Positions 32,801 to 45,062 of a stretch of DNA of 64,000 bases are shown one piece after another. The position numbers and the translations under genes are program-made. Origin of the DNA: Populus alba (lineage: Eukaryota > Streptophyta > Magnoliopsida > Malpighiales > Salicaceae); contig NC_133289.1 of NCBI RefSeq assembly GCF_005239225.2, positions 14,802,889-14,866,888 of the forward strand. The letters run 5' to 3'. The number at the start of each line of letters is the position of its first letter. Within the stretch, counting starts at the first letter, position 1. The notes below the pieces were generated by a model. It saw only the letters and a list, made by a program, of their open reading frames with translations, had not been told where the DNA came from and made no database searches.

Positions 32801-34290
32801 TTTCCACCTCCTTTTTTAGAGAATAACAATCCTCAATGTCATGTCCCTTCTCCTTATGAAACTGACAATACTTCTTAGATGACTTAAGGCTGGGATTAGG
32901 CTTGAAGGGAGGAGGATACTAGAGCAAGTTTTGACCCTTTAAGGTCGTGTATATCTTTGTGTAAGTGGCATTTCCAGGAGTATAAACCCTTTCAGACTTG
33001 TTGAAGGTTCCCTGAAGGGCCCTTTCTTCTTAACCTCCTGTTGTCTAATAGAGGAATGATTTTTGTTAGGGGATTCGTCATTGATCACTCCTCTATGAAC
33101 CTGAATAGAGCTTTTATAACCAGCCAAGGCTTCCTTTACCCTTATATGACTCTATCATCTACTTCACCCTTAGAAGAGTTTTGTTTTGTAAAGGGTGGAA
33201 TTGTTTCCACAACTCTTCATTTCTGACCCTTTTGATTAAAGCCTTGTAGGCCATGGGCTCTAGTAAATCCTCCACCTGAAGCATTTCATCATTAAATCTC
33301 TTCAGATAAGCCCGAGTGGACTCCTTCTTACCTTGGATAACTCCAAATAATTCAGCAAAGCTTTTCTTCATGAGGATGCTGGTAAAGAAACATGCTACTA
33401 GCTTAACATATAGGTCCTAAAAACTCAGAATTGACCATAATTTCAGGTTATTATACCATGTTCTCATGTTCCTTCTAAAGGTGGTGGGCAATATCTTGTA
33501 CATGATGTCGTTGTCATGGATGACTAGCTCGAGACTCCCTCTCAAGTTCTGGATGTGCTCCTGATGATTTGTAAGTCCATCATACTTGTCCAAGCTCATC
33601 TTTACAGATAAAAAGTCTTTGGGTACTTTGGCTTCTAGAATTCTCCTGGACAATGGAGAGCAACCTAGTACTGGTGGGCAGGTTGGTGATGCCTTGAGTT
33701 CTCCTCAGCCCTTCTTCTAGGTTCTTCTTGGTGTGGGCCAAAAAAACTAGATGAATCCAACATGGAATGTGTGGAGTGGTGACCTTTTTCTCTCCATAGT
33801 GGTTAGTTTGAACTCTACAATAGTGTTCACTTCTTACTGGTACTGTAGGATGGTGTGAATGTACTCGGGTTGGACTACGAGAATGACATTTGGGTGGTTC
33901 CTCTTCATTCTGTCCATACCCCTCAGCATAGTTGACACATCTCCGAGCTACAAGAGTTATTTGTGGCTAAGGTGGTAAGTCATGTACTAGGACATCGTGA
34001 AGAGGTTAAGGATGAACTATGAGCTGCCCTCTCAACATGATGACCTCCTTTGAGAGCAAATGTATCTCCTAAGCCATCCTTTTAATATAGGATTGAACAA
34101 ACATACCAGCAACAATGTTAGCATTCATAATATGCCCTGGTATGTATGGTTAAGCCATAGTGGAGCACTAGGTAGAACTGCATATCAAAGCTTACTTTTT
34201 TGAACTGTATATCAAAGCTTACTTTCTTACTTGAGAAGTAATTAGCTTTTAGTAAAGTTCCCACAAACGACGCCAACTAACAAGGTTATA
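29814..34290 (-). pseudogene. Tat/Retand-type Ty3/gypsy element, decayed gag-pol
   Basis: Read on the minus strand, right to left. Gag fragments lie at 33653-33417 and 33371-33159 (ELFGVIQGKKESTRAYLKRFNDEM). The protease region is at 32526-32296 and a pre-RT region at 32139-31813. RT is at 31688-31392 (CVDFTYLNKAYPKDSYPLPKID, FGYHQIPM, MPFSLKNAGATYQRMVD) and its thumb at 31247-31011. RNase H is at 30695-30288 (LYMDGNSTQEGSGAG, NNMVEYKALIIGL, VHSDSQLIVGQ). The start of integrase (HAGF.., KAGFYWP) is cut at 29814 by the end of D. Many stops and frameshifts are present. The NKAYPKDSYPLP and dual RNase H style are characteristic of the Tat clade. Confidence 0.88.
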
Positions 34291-35028
34291 AAAATCACAG
34301 GGAATATTTTGGGGTGAATTATTCCTAGAAATTCTCATACATCATTTAATTCAATGACCACATAGGCTTCTCCTTGGGCAAATCTTTCCCTTAGGGGATA
34401 TAAAACTCTTCTATAACAAATACCTGCACAAAGTCCCCTAGGATGTAGATGGAGGACCTTCTAAAGATCAAGTCAGTGCTATAAATATTTGTATAAAGAA
34501 TGACATTAATGAAGATATTAAAGAGCTTTTATGAAGCTATAGAAAATGATGGAAATAAAGGTCTAAAGGTTAGGGGACGAAGCTAAGAATCCTCCTGTCT
34601 TTTTTCTTATCTTCTTTTATATTACCTTATTTGAAATACCTCATGCAACATAGAAGGGGTAAAAAAGTAATCTTGTATTATTAAGATGATATTATCTTAC
34701 AACTCGTACCATCACATTTAATTAATGTAAGCATGGACTGCTTGTTCTTATTTAATGGGATTATGAAGGGCATTATAATTATTAATCTAGGCTCAAGGTA
34801 TGGGAGGCTTAACGTAGAGTGACCCTTCAGCCACGCACTCAAGCTGAGGGATGTTGAGTGCAACTCATACCCTAAGCCCAAGAGAAATTGGGTTTAGCTC
34901 GCAACTGCACCTAAGAATGGTCAGTAATGACTATGCAGCTGCCCAACATGGAGCTAGGTATGGTCACATCCTTAACCCATCGTGAGGTTGGGTGTGGACA
35001 TGCCCCCGCCCAACATGTAGTTACAACA
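34258..35028 (-). mobile_element. Primer site and 5' LTR remnant of the Tat-type element
   Basis: On the minus strand TTGGCGTCGTTTGTGGGAAC is read at about 34258-34277, a one-base variant of the primer-binding sequence typical of Tat/Ogre elements. The following 0.75 kb to about 35028 has no coding and ends TTACAACA, i.e. a minus-strand LTR start TGTTGTAA. The LTR boundary next to the primer site is not clear. Confidence 0.6.
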
Positions 35029-35457
35029 ATTCTGACTTCTCTTTTGTTGCTACAATTTAAACTTGAAAACGACCCTTATGAATCTTGGACTCTTATGAGA
35101 GTTTTAGGCCTATGTCTTAGCTTTCCATACATATAAACCAGACCTAAATACATGTTCTACAACTTCAGTTATGATCCAATAACCAAATGATGTTACAGTT
35201 TGAATTGAACCAGCATCTCTTATTTAAGCTTATCCCTCTCTTTATCTTTTCACTTTCAATAGTTAAACACATCAATCAATCCTTTAAATTATGAGATATG
35301 ACTTCATTCAAAATGAGCATTTACCATAAATTAAAGATATCTTATGTTATCAGACTTGTTACTAAATAACATGCTGAAGTTAGGAAATTTAATGATACTT
35401 TAAGTGCAATATGATAATATAAAACCTTGATAAAAATACACGTTTAAGTACTAATCA
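35029..35457 (-). mobile_element. Element F2: partial Athila-like LTR
   Basis: The first about 430 bp of the family LTR in reverse orientation, from its TGATTAG start at 35457 to the 'CAGAATTGT'-type landmark at 35029, where the Tat element begins. It lies directly next to the primer-site remnant of LTR F1. Confidence 0.85.
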
Positions 35458-35480
35458 ATTTTCCTCTTTATTGCCAAAAC
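35458..35480 (-). other. Decayed leader/primer-site remnant between LTRs F1 and F2
   Basis: On the minus strand it reads like a shortened version of the TTTTTGGCGCCGTTGCC...GGAGGTAAAT block that follows the LTR in A and B, with the GGCGCC part deleted. It shows that F1 is a 5' LTR and that F2 begins within its leader. Confidence 0.6.
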
Positions 35481-37010
35481 TAAACAAACCAAAAGATTGA
35501 TGTCTTATCCTAAGTACAGGAGTGTCGAAGTAATAAATAACCCGGTAAGATTGGGGTTGAACCACAAGGAGGTAAACTATATAAAATTATAAACGACAAA
35601 TGAAAAGGAGTTGAATAGAACTTTTGAGATGTGATATTGATGTGAGAATTAATCAAAGATAAAAGCAATTATCAAGGTTAGAAGATCTACTAATAGTATT
35701 AGAAATAAGTATAGTATAAACTCTTTTTATTAATCAACTAGAAACCACACACAAAGGAGGTTCCAATTGGATGATTTATCCTTAATAGTTCATTATAAAT
35801 TTTTAACATGATCATATTAATTATCTTATTTTAGTAACACTATACTTTTAAATATTATCAAGAATTCATGATGTTAACTTATGTTAACAACAAATCAAGT
35901 TCCTTTTACAGCACAGGTGTCTGTTATACCATATAGTAGGCTATGGAAGTTCCAAGTATTTATTGTACAAATGGTTGTACAACACAAATCTAGATTAATC
36001 ATTTAACAAGCAAGGCATTAAAAGTAAGTAAGATAAAAAAAAATAAGACATGTTAATAACAAACTTTCTTGGATATAAACAATTCCATGTTGAGTTTATA
36101 TTATACCTATTCTAACACCATTAATAAAACCTTTTCACCTTGACATAATAAACATAGTTAAACATTATAAAGAAGAGAAACATAAATAAACTAGATAAAA
36201 ACATAGTTATGATGAAAAGCATAAATAAGAGATTAATGAAAGCAAAACTTAAACATTACAAAAATACAAAGAAAGAAAGCAAGAATATGATCTTGATTTG
36301 AAAACCAAGATGTCTAAATGTATGGCAAATGCCTCCTTTTATAGGCTAAAATTCAGAACTATTGATTTGATGAGTAATTATTGAGTGGGTGGCCACCTCT
36401 TCACTTGGTGAGAACCATTATCTTTTTGTCTGAACAAAACACTATTACTAACGTCATAATTTGAACAGAGTCTCCTGAAAGTTTTGGAAAGTTGTCTCAG
36501 CTTTCCAACAAAACATGAATGAGCTCATTTAGACTTTAGAACTCGAGATATGGGTTGAACAGTGTCTGGCCTGCATGACAGATTCTGACTTCTCTTTTGT
36601 TGTTACAATTTGAACTTGAAAACGACCATTTTGAATCTTGGACTTTTTATGAAAGTTTTAGGCCTATGTTTTAGCTTTCCATACATATAAACTAGACCTA
36701 AATCCATGTTCTACAACTCCAGTTATGATCCAATAACCGAATGATGTTCTAATTTGGATTGAATTAGCATCTCTTCTTTAAGTTTAGCCCTCTATTTGTC
36801 TTTTCACTTTCAATAGTTGAACACATCAATCAATCCTTTAAATTGTGAGATATGCCTGCATTCAAAATGAGAATTTATCATAAATTAAAGATATCTTATG
36901 TTATCAGACTTGTTATTATAAAACATGCTTAAGTTAGGGAATTTAATGATACTTTAAGTGCAATATGATAAAATAAAATCTTGATAAAATACACTTTTAA
37001 GTACTAATCA
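35481..37010 (-). mobile_element. Element F1: Athila-like 5' LTR, diverged
   Basis: Reverse-orientation LTR of about 1.53 kb from TGATTAG (37010) to a decayed end near 35481. Collinear with the A-D LTRs, including CTATAAAAGGAGGC on the minus strand near 36345-36330. More diverged, and like D it lacks the microsatellite-flanked core. Confidence 0.88.
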
Positions 37011-38040
37011 TCTAGCCCAGCAATAAAAGGTTTGACTCACATGCCAGACTTCTTTTTTTAAAAAAAATAATTAAAATGTAGACGTGTCATGTCCTTTATT
37101 TAAAAATAAAATAAAAAAGTTGTAGATGACGCATTGTCTAAATTCCCATAATCCGATGAACAAAGGATCAATAGAAAATAGGGGTAGTGTTATTTTTTGC
37201 CCAAAATCTTGATTTCTCAATCCATTTTGACTCAGAATACCTAGAAAATACCTTAGAGACCTCGTTAAACCCATTTATAGCCTCAAATAAACCACAAATT
37301 GATTCAAAAACCAAAACCAACTCGAATCCAAAAAAACTTCTTGAACTTAGATCTATCATCTCAAGTGATTTTAATGCTAAAGAACACTCTCGTGCAACTC
37401 CTCTCATCGAATAGAACTTGTTGAGACAAAGACTGACTATTTTTATGTTCGAAATCAATGTTAACTGGAACACTCTCTTTACTACAAGAATTTGACAAGT
37501 CTCACTCTCCTATCTCGAACCATAGATTGAAAAATAAAGTTTTGCATCAAAATTTAAAGTATTCAATTGATGAGAATAAAAGTTTAAGGATCACAATGAA
37601 AAAAAAAAAACTACTTTTAGATTAATTCTACAGTGAATTGTGAAAGGCTAAATAGTGTATGTGTGCATACTAATTTCACCTCTTGGCTTTGTATTCTTTA
37701 TAATGTTAGCTGTTTGCATAAGTTACGAAAAATAAAAAAAAAATGGTTTGCAAAACTTATTTCATTGGGGTAGATCACATGTTTTATAACAATGTTGAAC
37801 ATAGTTTTTTCATTCCTTTGATTTTACAAGTTAGTTTCAGTTTTTTGTTCATTTTTTTAATGCTTTTATTCTCTTTCTAAGGCTTTTAAAGTTTCTCTAA
37901 ATCTTTTAAAACTGATTTTCCAATTCTTATATTTTTAAAAATTAATTGTTGTCTTGGTGGTTTAAGGGGCGTTTTCAATTAAAAGTGGTGTGTTTAGAGA
38001 ACACACTCAATATATTTGGGGGGGGGGGGGGTGGTCAACG
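37011..38040. other. Intergenic DNA, nothing recognised
   Basis: AT-rich with a G run (38020-38031). Overlapping short frames at 37070-37470 show no family resemblance. Confidence 0.4.
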
Positions 38041-39314
38041 GCAGGTCATTCTATGCCTCCTAAATGTATATGATGCCTAAGCAAGAATAATCATTTCTAT
38101 CTACAGAAAGTTTCTATGGATAGGAGTGGAGGTGGAGAAGAAAATTTGCAAGATTGTATGCAAACAATTGTTAAGGGAAAAGAAGAGGGGCGGGTTCATT
38201 ACTGGCAAAAAATAAAGCACCTTTGTTCAAATGGCTATAGAATTTAAGTGAAGATAATCCTATAGGCTGGCAGCAATTTGTAATCCACGAATATGAGCCT
38301 TCCTTCTTAAATGGTTTGCAATATTTTAATATTCAATTGTCTTCAATATAGCGGGACATTTATTCAGTGCTTGGATCAAAAAATGAATCATGTAGGAGCT
38401 TAAGAAATTCAATAAGGTTTGTAGTTGCAGATGGAAAAATACTGAGGTTTTGGACAGACAAATGGGCAGGAAATTCTATTCTCTCACATCAATTTTCAAG
38501 GTTGTTTGCATTATCAATGCAATAAGAAGGCTGAATTTCAAGCTTTGGAACTTGGGATGACATTACTTGGATTCAGAGTCTTGCATGAGGAGGGAGTCAC
38601 GGGTCTTTGAACATTAGCAGTTAACAAGCTTGGCGGGTATTATTCAACCACAGACACTATCTCAAAAAAAGTCAGATAAGAAGATTTGGGAAGCGACCAC
38701 AGTTGAAATTTATACTGTAAGAAGTTGCAACTTGATATTGATAGAATTCTCTTCCCATGTGACGGTAACTGGAAATTATGTGCTGGTTGTCTATGAAAAA
38801 ACAACTTCGTACAGAGGAATTTTTAGCTTGGAGAAATCTCATTAATATGGATGCAGCAAAATGTCTTTCCAGCAACAAATTTACTAAATCAACATTATAC
38901 CTTCTTCTCCACTTGCTCCTGGTGTTTTTGGCCTAGAGTAATTCAATGGTGCGGAGTTTTAACCAGTTTTTCAGAATCTCTTGAAGATTTTTGTAGTCAA
39001 TGGGTAGTTTTCGTTGCAACCTTGTGGAGTATTTGGTTAGCAAGGAATAATCTAGTGTTTAATGGTGTGCAGTCGAATTAGCTATCTTTTTTCAACTGTT
39101 AATGTATAGAATTTCAGTTTGGATTCATAAAATATAAGGGAATTTCACACATACAGTGTACGATTATGGACCAGCACTGTTAAGAAACACATGTTATTAT
39201 GGTCTGGTTTTTAGCCTTTGTGTATGTAATCTTTTTTAAGTTTCATGCCATGTACTTTATCTTAGTTAGTCATCGTCTTTGTGGCTAACTTTCTTATATT
39301 AATAGTACTCTCGT

Positions 39315-39320
<6 letters not shown>
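38041..39320 (+). pseudogene. LINE (L1-type) ORF2 3'-terminal remnant
   Basis: Scattered frames give the post-RT region. RKFLWIG near 38110 corresponds to the FLW..G motif. Further on is the zinc-knuckle/RNase H-adjacent region SWCFWPRVIQWCG...WVVFVATLWSIWLARNNLVFNG (38851-39081), a common terminal signature of plant L1-like proteins. Followed by about 240 bp of 3' UTR-like sequence. Many stops. Confidence 0.75.

Positions 39321-39347
<27 letters not shown>
39318..39347. repeat. (TA)n microsatellite
   Basis: About 14 TA dinucleotides at the end of the LINE remnant, where a poly-A or short-repeat tail would be expected. Confidence 0.85.
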
Positions 39348-39350
<3 letters not shown>

Positions 39351-39359
39351 CCATTATCA

Positions 39360-39560
39360 ATACTATTATAATTCGAGTAGTTTTTATAAAAAAATATATG
39401 AAATTTTAAAATGTATTAAATTATTTTTTTATTTTTAAAAAATTATTTTTTAACATTAACAAATCAAAATGGTTTAAAAATTATAAAAAAATATTAATTT
39501 AAAATAATTTTTTTTATTTTTTTTAAAAACACAGTTTGAACCGCATTTCTAAATACTATC
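39360..39560. repeat. AT-rich short interspersed repeat, partial copy
   Basis: Same pattern as 4280-4480 and 43660-44140: long A/T runs with 'AATTATTTTTTAACATTAACAAATC' phrasing, ending in 'AACACAGTTTGAACCGCATTT'. Decayed. Confidence 0.45.
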
Positions 39561-42500
39561 AAAAATCTCACACACATCATACCACTATCATCAACATTCT
39601 AATCACCATTACCTTATTACTACCATCATCATTGTCATTCTACCACCATAAAAATATTCTTTACATTATTAAAAGAAACTAAAAGATATACAAGATTTAT
39701 TGTAGTATAAGTTTTATTATGCATCCTCTTATATTTCGCTATAGAGTAGTGTCATTTTTATATAAAAAAAATTTATCCTTGAAATGTTTTCTCTTCAATT
39801 GGATCTTTTTTTATGGCCAATTATTTCTGGTTTGTTAAGAGGCTAGATTAAAAAAACATAGGACCAAAAATGAAAAACATGGAGAAACTTAAGTGGTCAT
39901 TTGCAAATTGACCCTGATAAGTTTTCTTTGGTCCCACCTATCTTTCAATGAATACATTTTTTTATTCCGTTTAGTTTTTAAAATTTTATTTTTTTTATTC
40001 AAAATTTTATTTTATTTTATTTTATTTTTTAGTCTCTAAATTTGAAGATGAAAGAGTTGCTCGATTTTAATAGAGGAGATTAGAAAAGTGTGTTAATTAG
40101 TATTGATTTTGACTATGTAAGAGGTTGATTTTAATATTAATAAGTTTTATTCGATAAGAAAAGTTTTATTTAGATATTATTTAGTCTTTATCTTGTCTTA
40201 CAACTGCATCTAGACTTGAGAAGTTTTTTTAAATTTAAATTGATTTTTTTTAGTTGATTTTTGATCAATTTAAGGTCATATAAAAGTTTATTTAGATTTC
40301 TAACGTGTTTTGTAATTTAAAATTGTCAAAAAATAATTTTTTTCTTTTTTAATCCAAGAAGTTCAAGATCTAATTTTTTGGTTACCTGAGGTGGCCAATG
40401 ACAAAACCAAAAATGACACATTGTCTGGTCATTTAAAAAAAGAAAGATGGACAGGCCCCCACGCACCAATCCTTATTTTATTTTTTAGGTGAGGAGGGTG
40501 TCCAATATGCCTCGACTTTTGAACTCTTTTTAAAGGCTCTTATTTAAAAAAAAAAGGTTAATTAAAATTCATTTTATTAAAAATAGCTAAAATTATTTTT
40601 TAAAAATTATTCTATTAAATAGTATTTGGCTCGAACTTCCTTTTAAATGAGATTATGATTTTTTTTATACTAATATATGTTTTTTTATATAGCTCTTCAT
40701 GATTTTTTTCTTAACGTTTAATTAAAGTTAATTATTAATTAATTAAATAAAATTATATTTAAGATATTATTTCATACCAATCAATTCAATATTTACTTTT
40801 GGATGGAGATTCTTGCCTTTTTCTTTCCCTTTTCTTTTTTAAAGGGTTAAAATGATGGTTTTCCTTGCAAGAAATAATTTTATTGTCATATAATTAAATA
40901 AAAAAATTTATTAAGCTCCTTGCAAGTCAAAATCAGGTATTTTAATTTGTATCTTTATCTTAATTTACCGGTTCAATCTTTGGTTAGCATCATAAATTAT
41001 TTTTAACATTTAGTAATGCATCTAATTCTCAAATTTATTTTAGATTTGTGTTTAAAAAAATTAATTATATAAAATGCGTTGTAAATGCCTACTTTTTGTA
41101 GTGTTTATATATATAAAACAATTGTATCTAACTCCAGGCTCGCAGATAACTAATTAATTGCTAAACATCGAAGAATATACATATAAAAAATATTTACACA
41201 GAATAATTATCATTTATAAATATTTTATGCAAAACAGTAGAATTCACTTTTCTTAAAAATATGAGTTTTTAAACTTGTTACTCGATTACTCAGTTTTTAA
41301 TTTGTAGAACTACCTTAACTCATAGCCTGTAATTTAGCGGTGTATTTTGAACTTGTGAGGTATGAGTTCAAATATTTCTCCTTATAATTTGAAAAGCACC
41401 TACTGGAAAAGAAAAGCAAAGTAGAGTCTCAACCACGAGAAACTAAGACGCATTTTTTCTGTCAGCTGCGTTTGATCGAAGTTCGGGATTATTCATTTTG
41501 ACGATTCTTGTTTATGTGTGAAGGCAATTATCTAACTGGAGTTTTTACATATTGTAGTTCTTCTTTATTTAACTTTGCCCCCCCTCCCTTATGCAATGTG
41601 ATTCAAGTATACGCTACCCACCCAAAGGATTTGATGCTGTACTTGTTTTCCGTCTAGTAGGTTTCTGGGTTAATACTTAACAAAATTATTAACTTAATCT
41701 CCACTCTTCAAAATCCTGATCGCTATAAGCCTAAGTCCAAACTCCAAAGTAATTAATTTATAAATAGAGACAGCCTCTGTGAATGCATTTAATCTCCAAA
41801 GGACTGCATGTCTCTCTCCTGGACATTACCCTTGCTTTGCCGTGTATGGGGTTCTTCTCTATTTTCTTGGCAGATGGGGGAGCTACAGCTAACATAATCT
41901 CGAATTTTAAACTTTGCCCAATTGATGCTGTTATTATTAATTAATGGAGGGACGATCACAATTCACAGCCTTACTCATTAAAGAGTTTATCATTAGTTGA
42001 TGGCATATTTGCTTGCTTGTCTCATTATTTGACCTTTTCATTTTCTTCCTTGATTAGATAATAAAGATATCTTAATTGCATTAATAAATAAAATAATATT
42101 TTATGATCAACCTATGAGATATTTCCGAGTTTATTGTCCGAAAAATCAATGGCTATATCCTCGGTAGAAAACATTATATTAAAAAAAAAAAAAAAGAAAT
42201 TTACACATATTTGGAAACTTTTATTATAGTTATATGGGTCAAAATTCTAAACCTATTTTGTTGAGTGATATTCAGTGGATCGTCCAAGTATTACATCGTG
42301 TGATGGAAACTTGAATATAGTAAGAACCTCACAGATTGAAGGACACATAGTAAAACAATTCATCAAAATTTTGGGAATGTAATTTATTGATAAGAACAGA
42401 ATTTGGGGAAGGAATAAGAAAAAAAAGATCAGAGGTTTGGAAAAGCATGTTTGTATTATTCAACGATGCCCCATTCAATAGAATAAATGAGCCTAAATAA

Positions 42501-42890
42501 ACCACAACATTACAAAATCTTCCATGATAATAGGAACTCAACTAATGGATCTAAAGAATAGAAAAGCTTTCATTAACTTTCCTTACTACAACTAATTATT
42601 CATTGAATATTTCAATTGCAATTAAATAAAATGAATGGAAATATCTAAGCTTTGTTCTCCACCGCTGCTTTTCAACATATGCAACTTTCAATTATGTAAC
42701 GTCATTAAAGAATCATATCCATTTTTCTAAGGGCCTTGTCCTCAAAGCCGAAATTTGGATAAGTTTTCCCATATAGCATTTATGGGGAAGATCTTTTCCA
42801 TTGAACCAGAATTTTTGTTTTCGAACTATATTTTTTCTTCTGAATAACATTATGGTCCAAAATAAACTCAGGTTCTGGTAACAAGGATGC
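39561..42890. other. AT-rich intergenic DNA, nothing recognised
   Basis: No coding region, RNA gene or clear repeat structure was found. The open frames here (for example 42329-42541) are short and family-less. Confidence 0.4.
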
Positions 42891-42899
42891 ATCTGCTAA

Positions 42900-43640
42900 G
42901 ACAAGAGAAAAGGTTACTATAGTGGTATCGAAGATCGATCCCTATTTTTTCTTGAGCAAACTGACATGAAAAACATCATGTATTTACGCCTATGCTTGAA
43001 GGGCTATTTTGTACACCATCGTTCCTATTCAGGCAAGAACTTTGAAAGGTCCAAAATATATTGGTGAAAATTTCAACAATCTTTGGAAAGCCACTGATTT
43101 TTTGCGGTAAGGTTGCAATCGTAAGAATATGCAATTGCTTACCTCAAAAGTGACCTCGTGGCTATGTAGATCTGCCTGTCCATTCATGCGTACTTGTGCT
43201 TCTAACAAATTATGTCATAGTTCACAAAGAATGACCTCCCTTGTGTGCAACAAGTCTCCACTCCTTGGACTTTTATTGTTCCCAAAACATAAGATATTAG
43301 AGAGGGAGGAGGAACACCATAAACAGCTTTAAAAGCAGACAATTTAGTGGATGAATGGATGATAATATTGCATCCATATTCCTCCCACGAGAGCCATTCC
43401 ATCCATCTTTTTGGTTGGTCAAAAGTGAAGCAATGTAAATATTGCTTAAAGGTGCGATTCACAACCTTGGTTTGGCCATTGGATTGTCGGTGATAATTGG
43501 AACTAAAACACAATGATGTCCCCTGCAATTTGAACAAAGATTTCCAAAAAATACTAAGGAATATTTTATCGCAATTACTGATAATGGAAAAAGGCACACT
43601 ATGCAAACGCACAACATTGTTGACATAACTGTTAGCTATT
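42900..43640 (-). pseudogene. Ty3/gypsy chromovirus integrase core and C-terminus, decayed
   Basis: Minus strand 43612-43202 reads LHSVPFSIISNCDKIFLSIFWKSLFKLQGT, YHRQSNGQTKVVNRTFKQYL, VYGVPPPSLISYVLGTIKVQGVE, the integrase core of Tekay/Galadriel-like chromoviruses. The second catalytic Asp sits in SNCDK. The C-terminal part (KFSPIYFGPFKVL) follows near 43080-43020. In-frame stops occur. Split from its upstream part by the repeat at about 43650-44145. Confidence 0.85.
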
Positions 43641-43649
43641 GATGTGGTT

Positions 43650-44145
43650 GTGTAAAGGTGCTTTAGAGAGTGTTTGTTTTTTAGGTAACTTTTGTGGTTG
43701 TGGTTTAAAAAAAATAAGTTTTTAAAAAGTATGGTTTAGTTGGATTTATATACATGTTTGGTAAAAAATTATGGTTGAGAATATATGTGTAGCAAAAAAC
43801 ATATATAAATTATTTGGTATAGTTGTGTTTGAAAGAGTGGTTACTGTTGTTTTTCAAAGTGCTTTTTACTTGAAAATACATCAAAATAATTTTTTTTATT
43901 TTTTTTTTATATCAGCGCATCAAATTGATCTAAAACCACAAAAAAAATTGAAGTAAAAAAAAATAAAAAAAAATTCAAAGTTTTTCAAAAAGCGTTTGTG
44001 AAATGCTTTTTCACAAACAACGTTTTATAAAACTCGGTTAAAAAGGCATGTAAAAATTGCTTCACAAAAACTGTGTTTCAAACTCAATTTTTTAATGGGC
44101 CTCGCAATATAAAACGTAGTTTGGTATGTTACCAAACACCTTACT
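43650..44145. repeat. MITE-like interspersed repeat inserted in the chromovirus integrase
   Basis: About 0.5 kb whose removal restores the integrase reading (VVNNLSKHAPFIPF..TFAFA before, IANSYVNNVVRLH after, on the minus strand). Its ends carry related inverted phrases (AGTGTTTGTTTTTTAGGTAAC at the left; GGTATGTTACCAAACACCTTACT at the right). Internally it has the A/T-rich 'ATATCAGCGCATCAAATTGATC' phrase shared with the partial copies at 4280 and 39360. A clear target duplication was not found, so the edges are approximate. Confidence 0.65.
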
Positions 44146-44149
44146 GTGT

Positions 44150-45062
44150 TTTTTGCATTGCAAATGCAAAAGTTAAAGGTAAACAAAATGGTATAAAAGG
44201 TGCATGCTTTGAAAGGTTATTAACAACAACCATAATCACATCGTCGCCTTGGGACGTTGGTAATCCTTTAAAAAAATCTATAGAGATTTCTATCCATAAT
44301 CGTTATGGAATTGGAAGGGGCTGGAGTAGTCTGGCACAACGAAGAGTCTCATTCTTACAACAATAACACACATCATAATTCTAAATGAATTGTTTAATAG
44401 AGGTGCGGATGCCAGGCCAAACATAGCTAGCAAAAATTCAGCTAAGTGTTCTTTAAGTAACCAAAATGTTCACCCACTGGAGAAGAATTGGCATCAACCA
44501 AAACAACTAGTAGCATCGATGAAATGGGGTTCAAGTGGATTTTTCCATTTTACATCCACACACCATCCCTTTGAACTCAATTTAAGGATTGATTATTAGT
44601 TAAAGAAGCATAATAAGGATGGTGTATTACCTCTTGTTGAAGTGTTGACCACCAGTCAATAATTGGAATTAACAAAGCTTGAAATTGGACAATAGCAATG
44701 CAAGAGAGAGTGTCCGCATCTTGATTTTCTTTGCCTTTCTAGTACTAAATATAGTAATCAAATCCCACAATTTTTGGTAGCCATCTTGCTTGTGAAGGTG
44801 TGGTAATTCTCTGCTCTAGGAGATATTTTAGACTTCGATGGTCTATTATGATGACAAACAACTTCCCCAATATATATGGTCGCCATTTTTGAATAGCCTT
44901 CACTAAACCAACATTTCTTTGTCGTAGGGTGACAATAATACCTCTAAAAAGAGGTTGGGGTGTTAGTCAAACTGAAGGGCATCACTAGAAATTCATAGTG
45001 CCTATTGTGAATCTAGAAGGTGGTTTTGTGAATGTCTTCTTGCTGGATATGCATATGGTGAT
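44150..45062 (-). pseudogene. Chromovirus RT end, RNase H and integrase N-terminus, decayed
   Basis: On the minus strand from 45062: RT (HMHIQQEDIHKTTF, YEFLVMPFSLTNTPTSF), a deletion, then RNase H end (IDHRSLKYLLEQRITTPSQARWLPKIVGFDYYI, KGKENQDADTL), the integrase zinc site with YCCK, and the start of the core (GLPTSQGDDVIMVVNNLSKHAPF). Element A is inserted within the RT at 45062/45063; the rest of this element should lie beyond the right edge of the window. Confidence 0.83.

Noticed and set aside
43129..43332. Plus-strand frame near 43.1 kb
   Set aside because: It is the antisense of the chromovirus integrase fragment.
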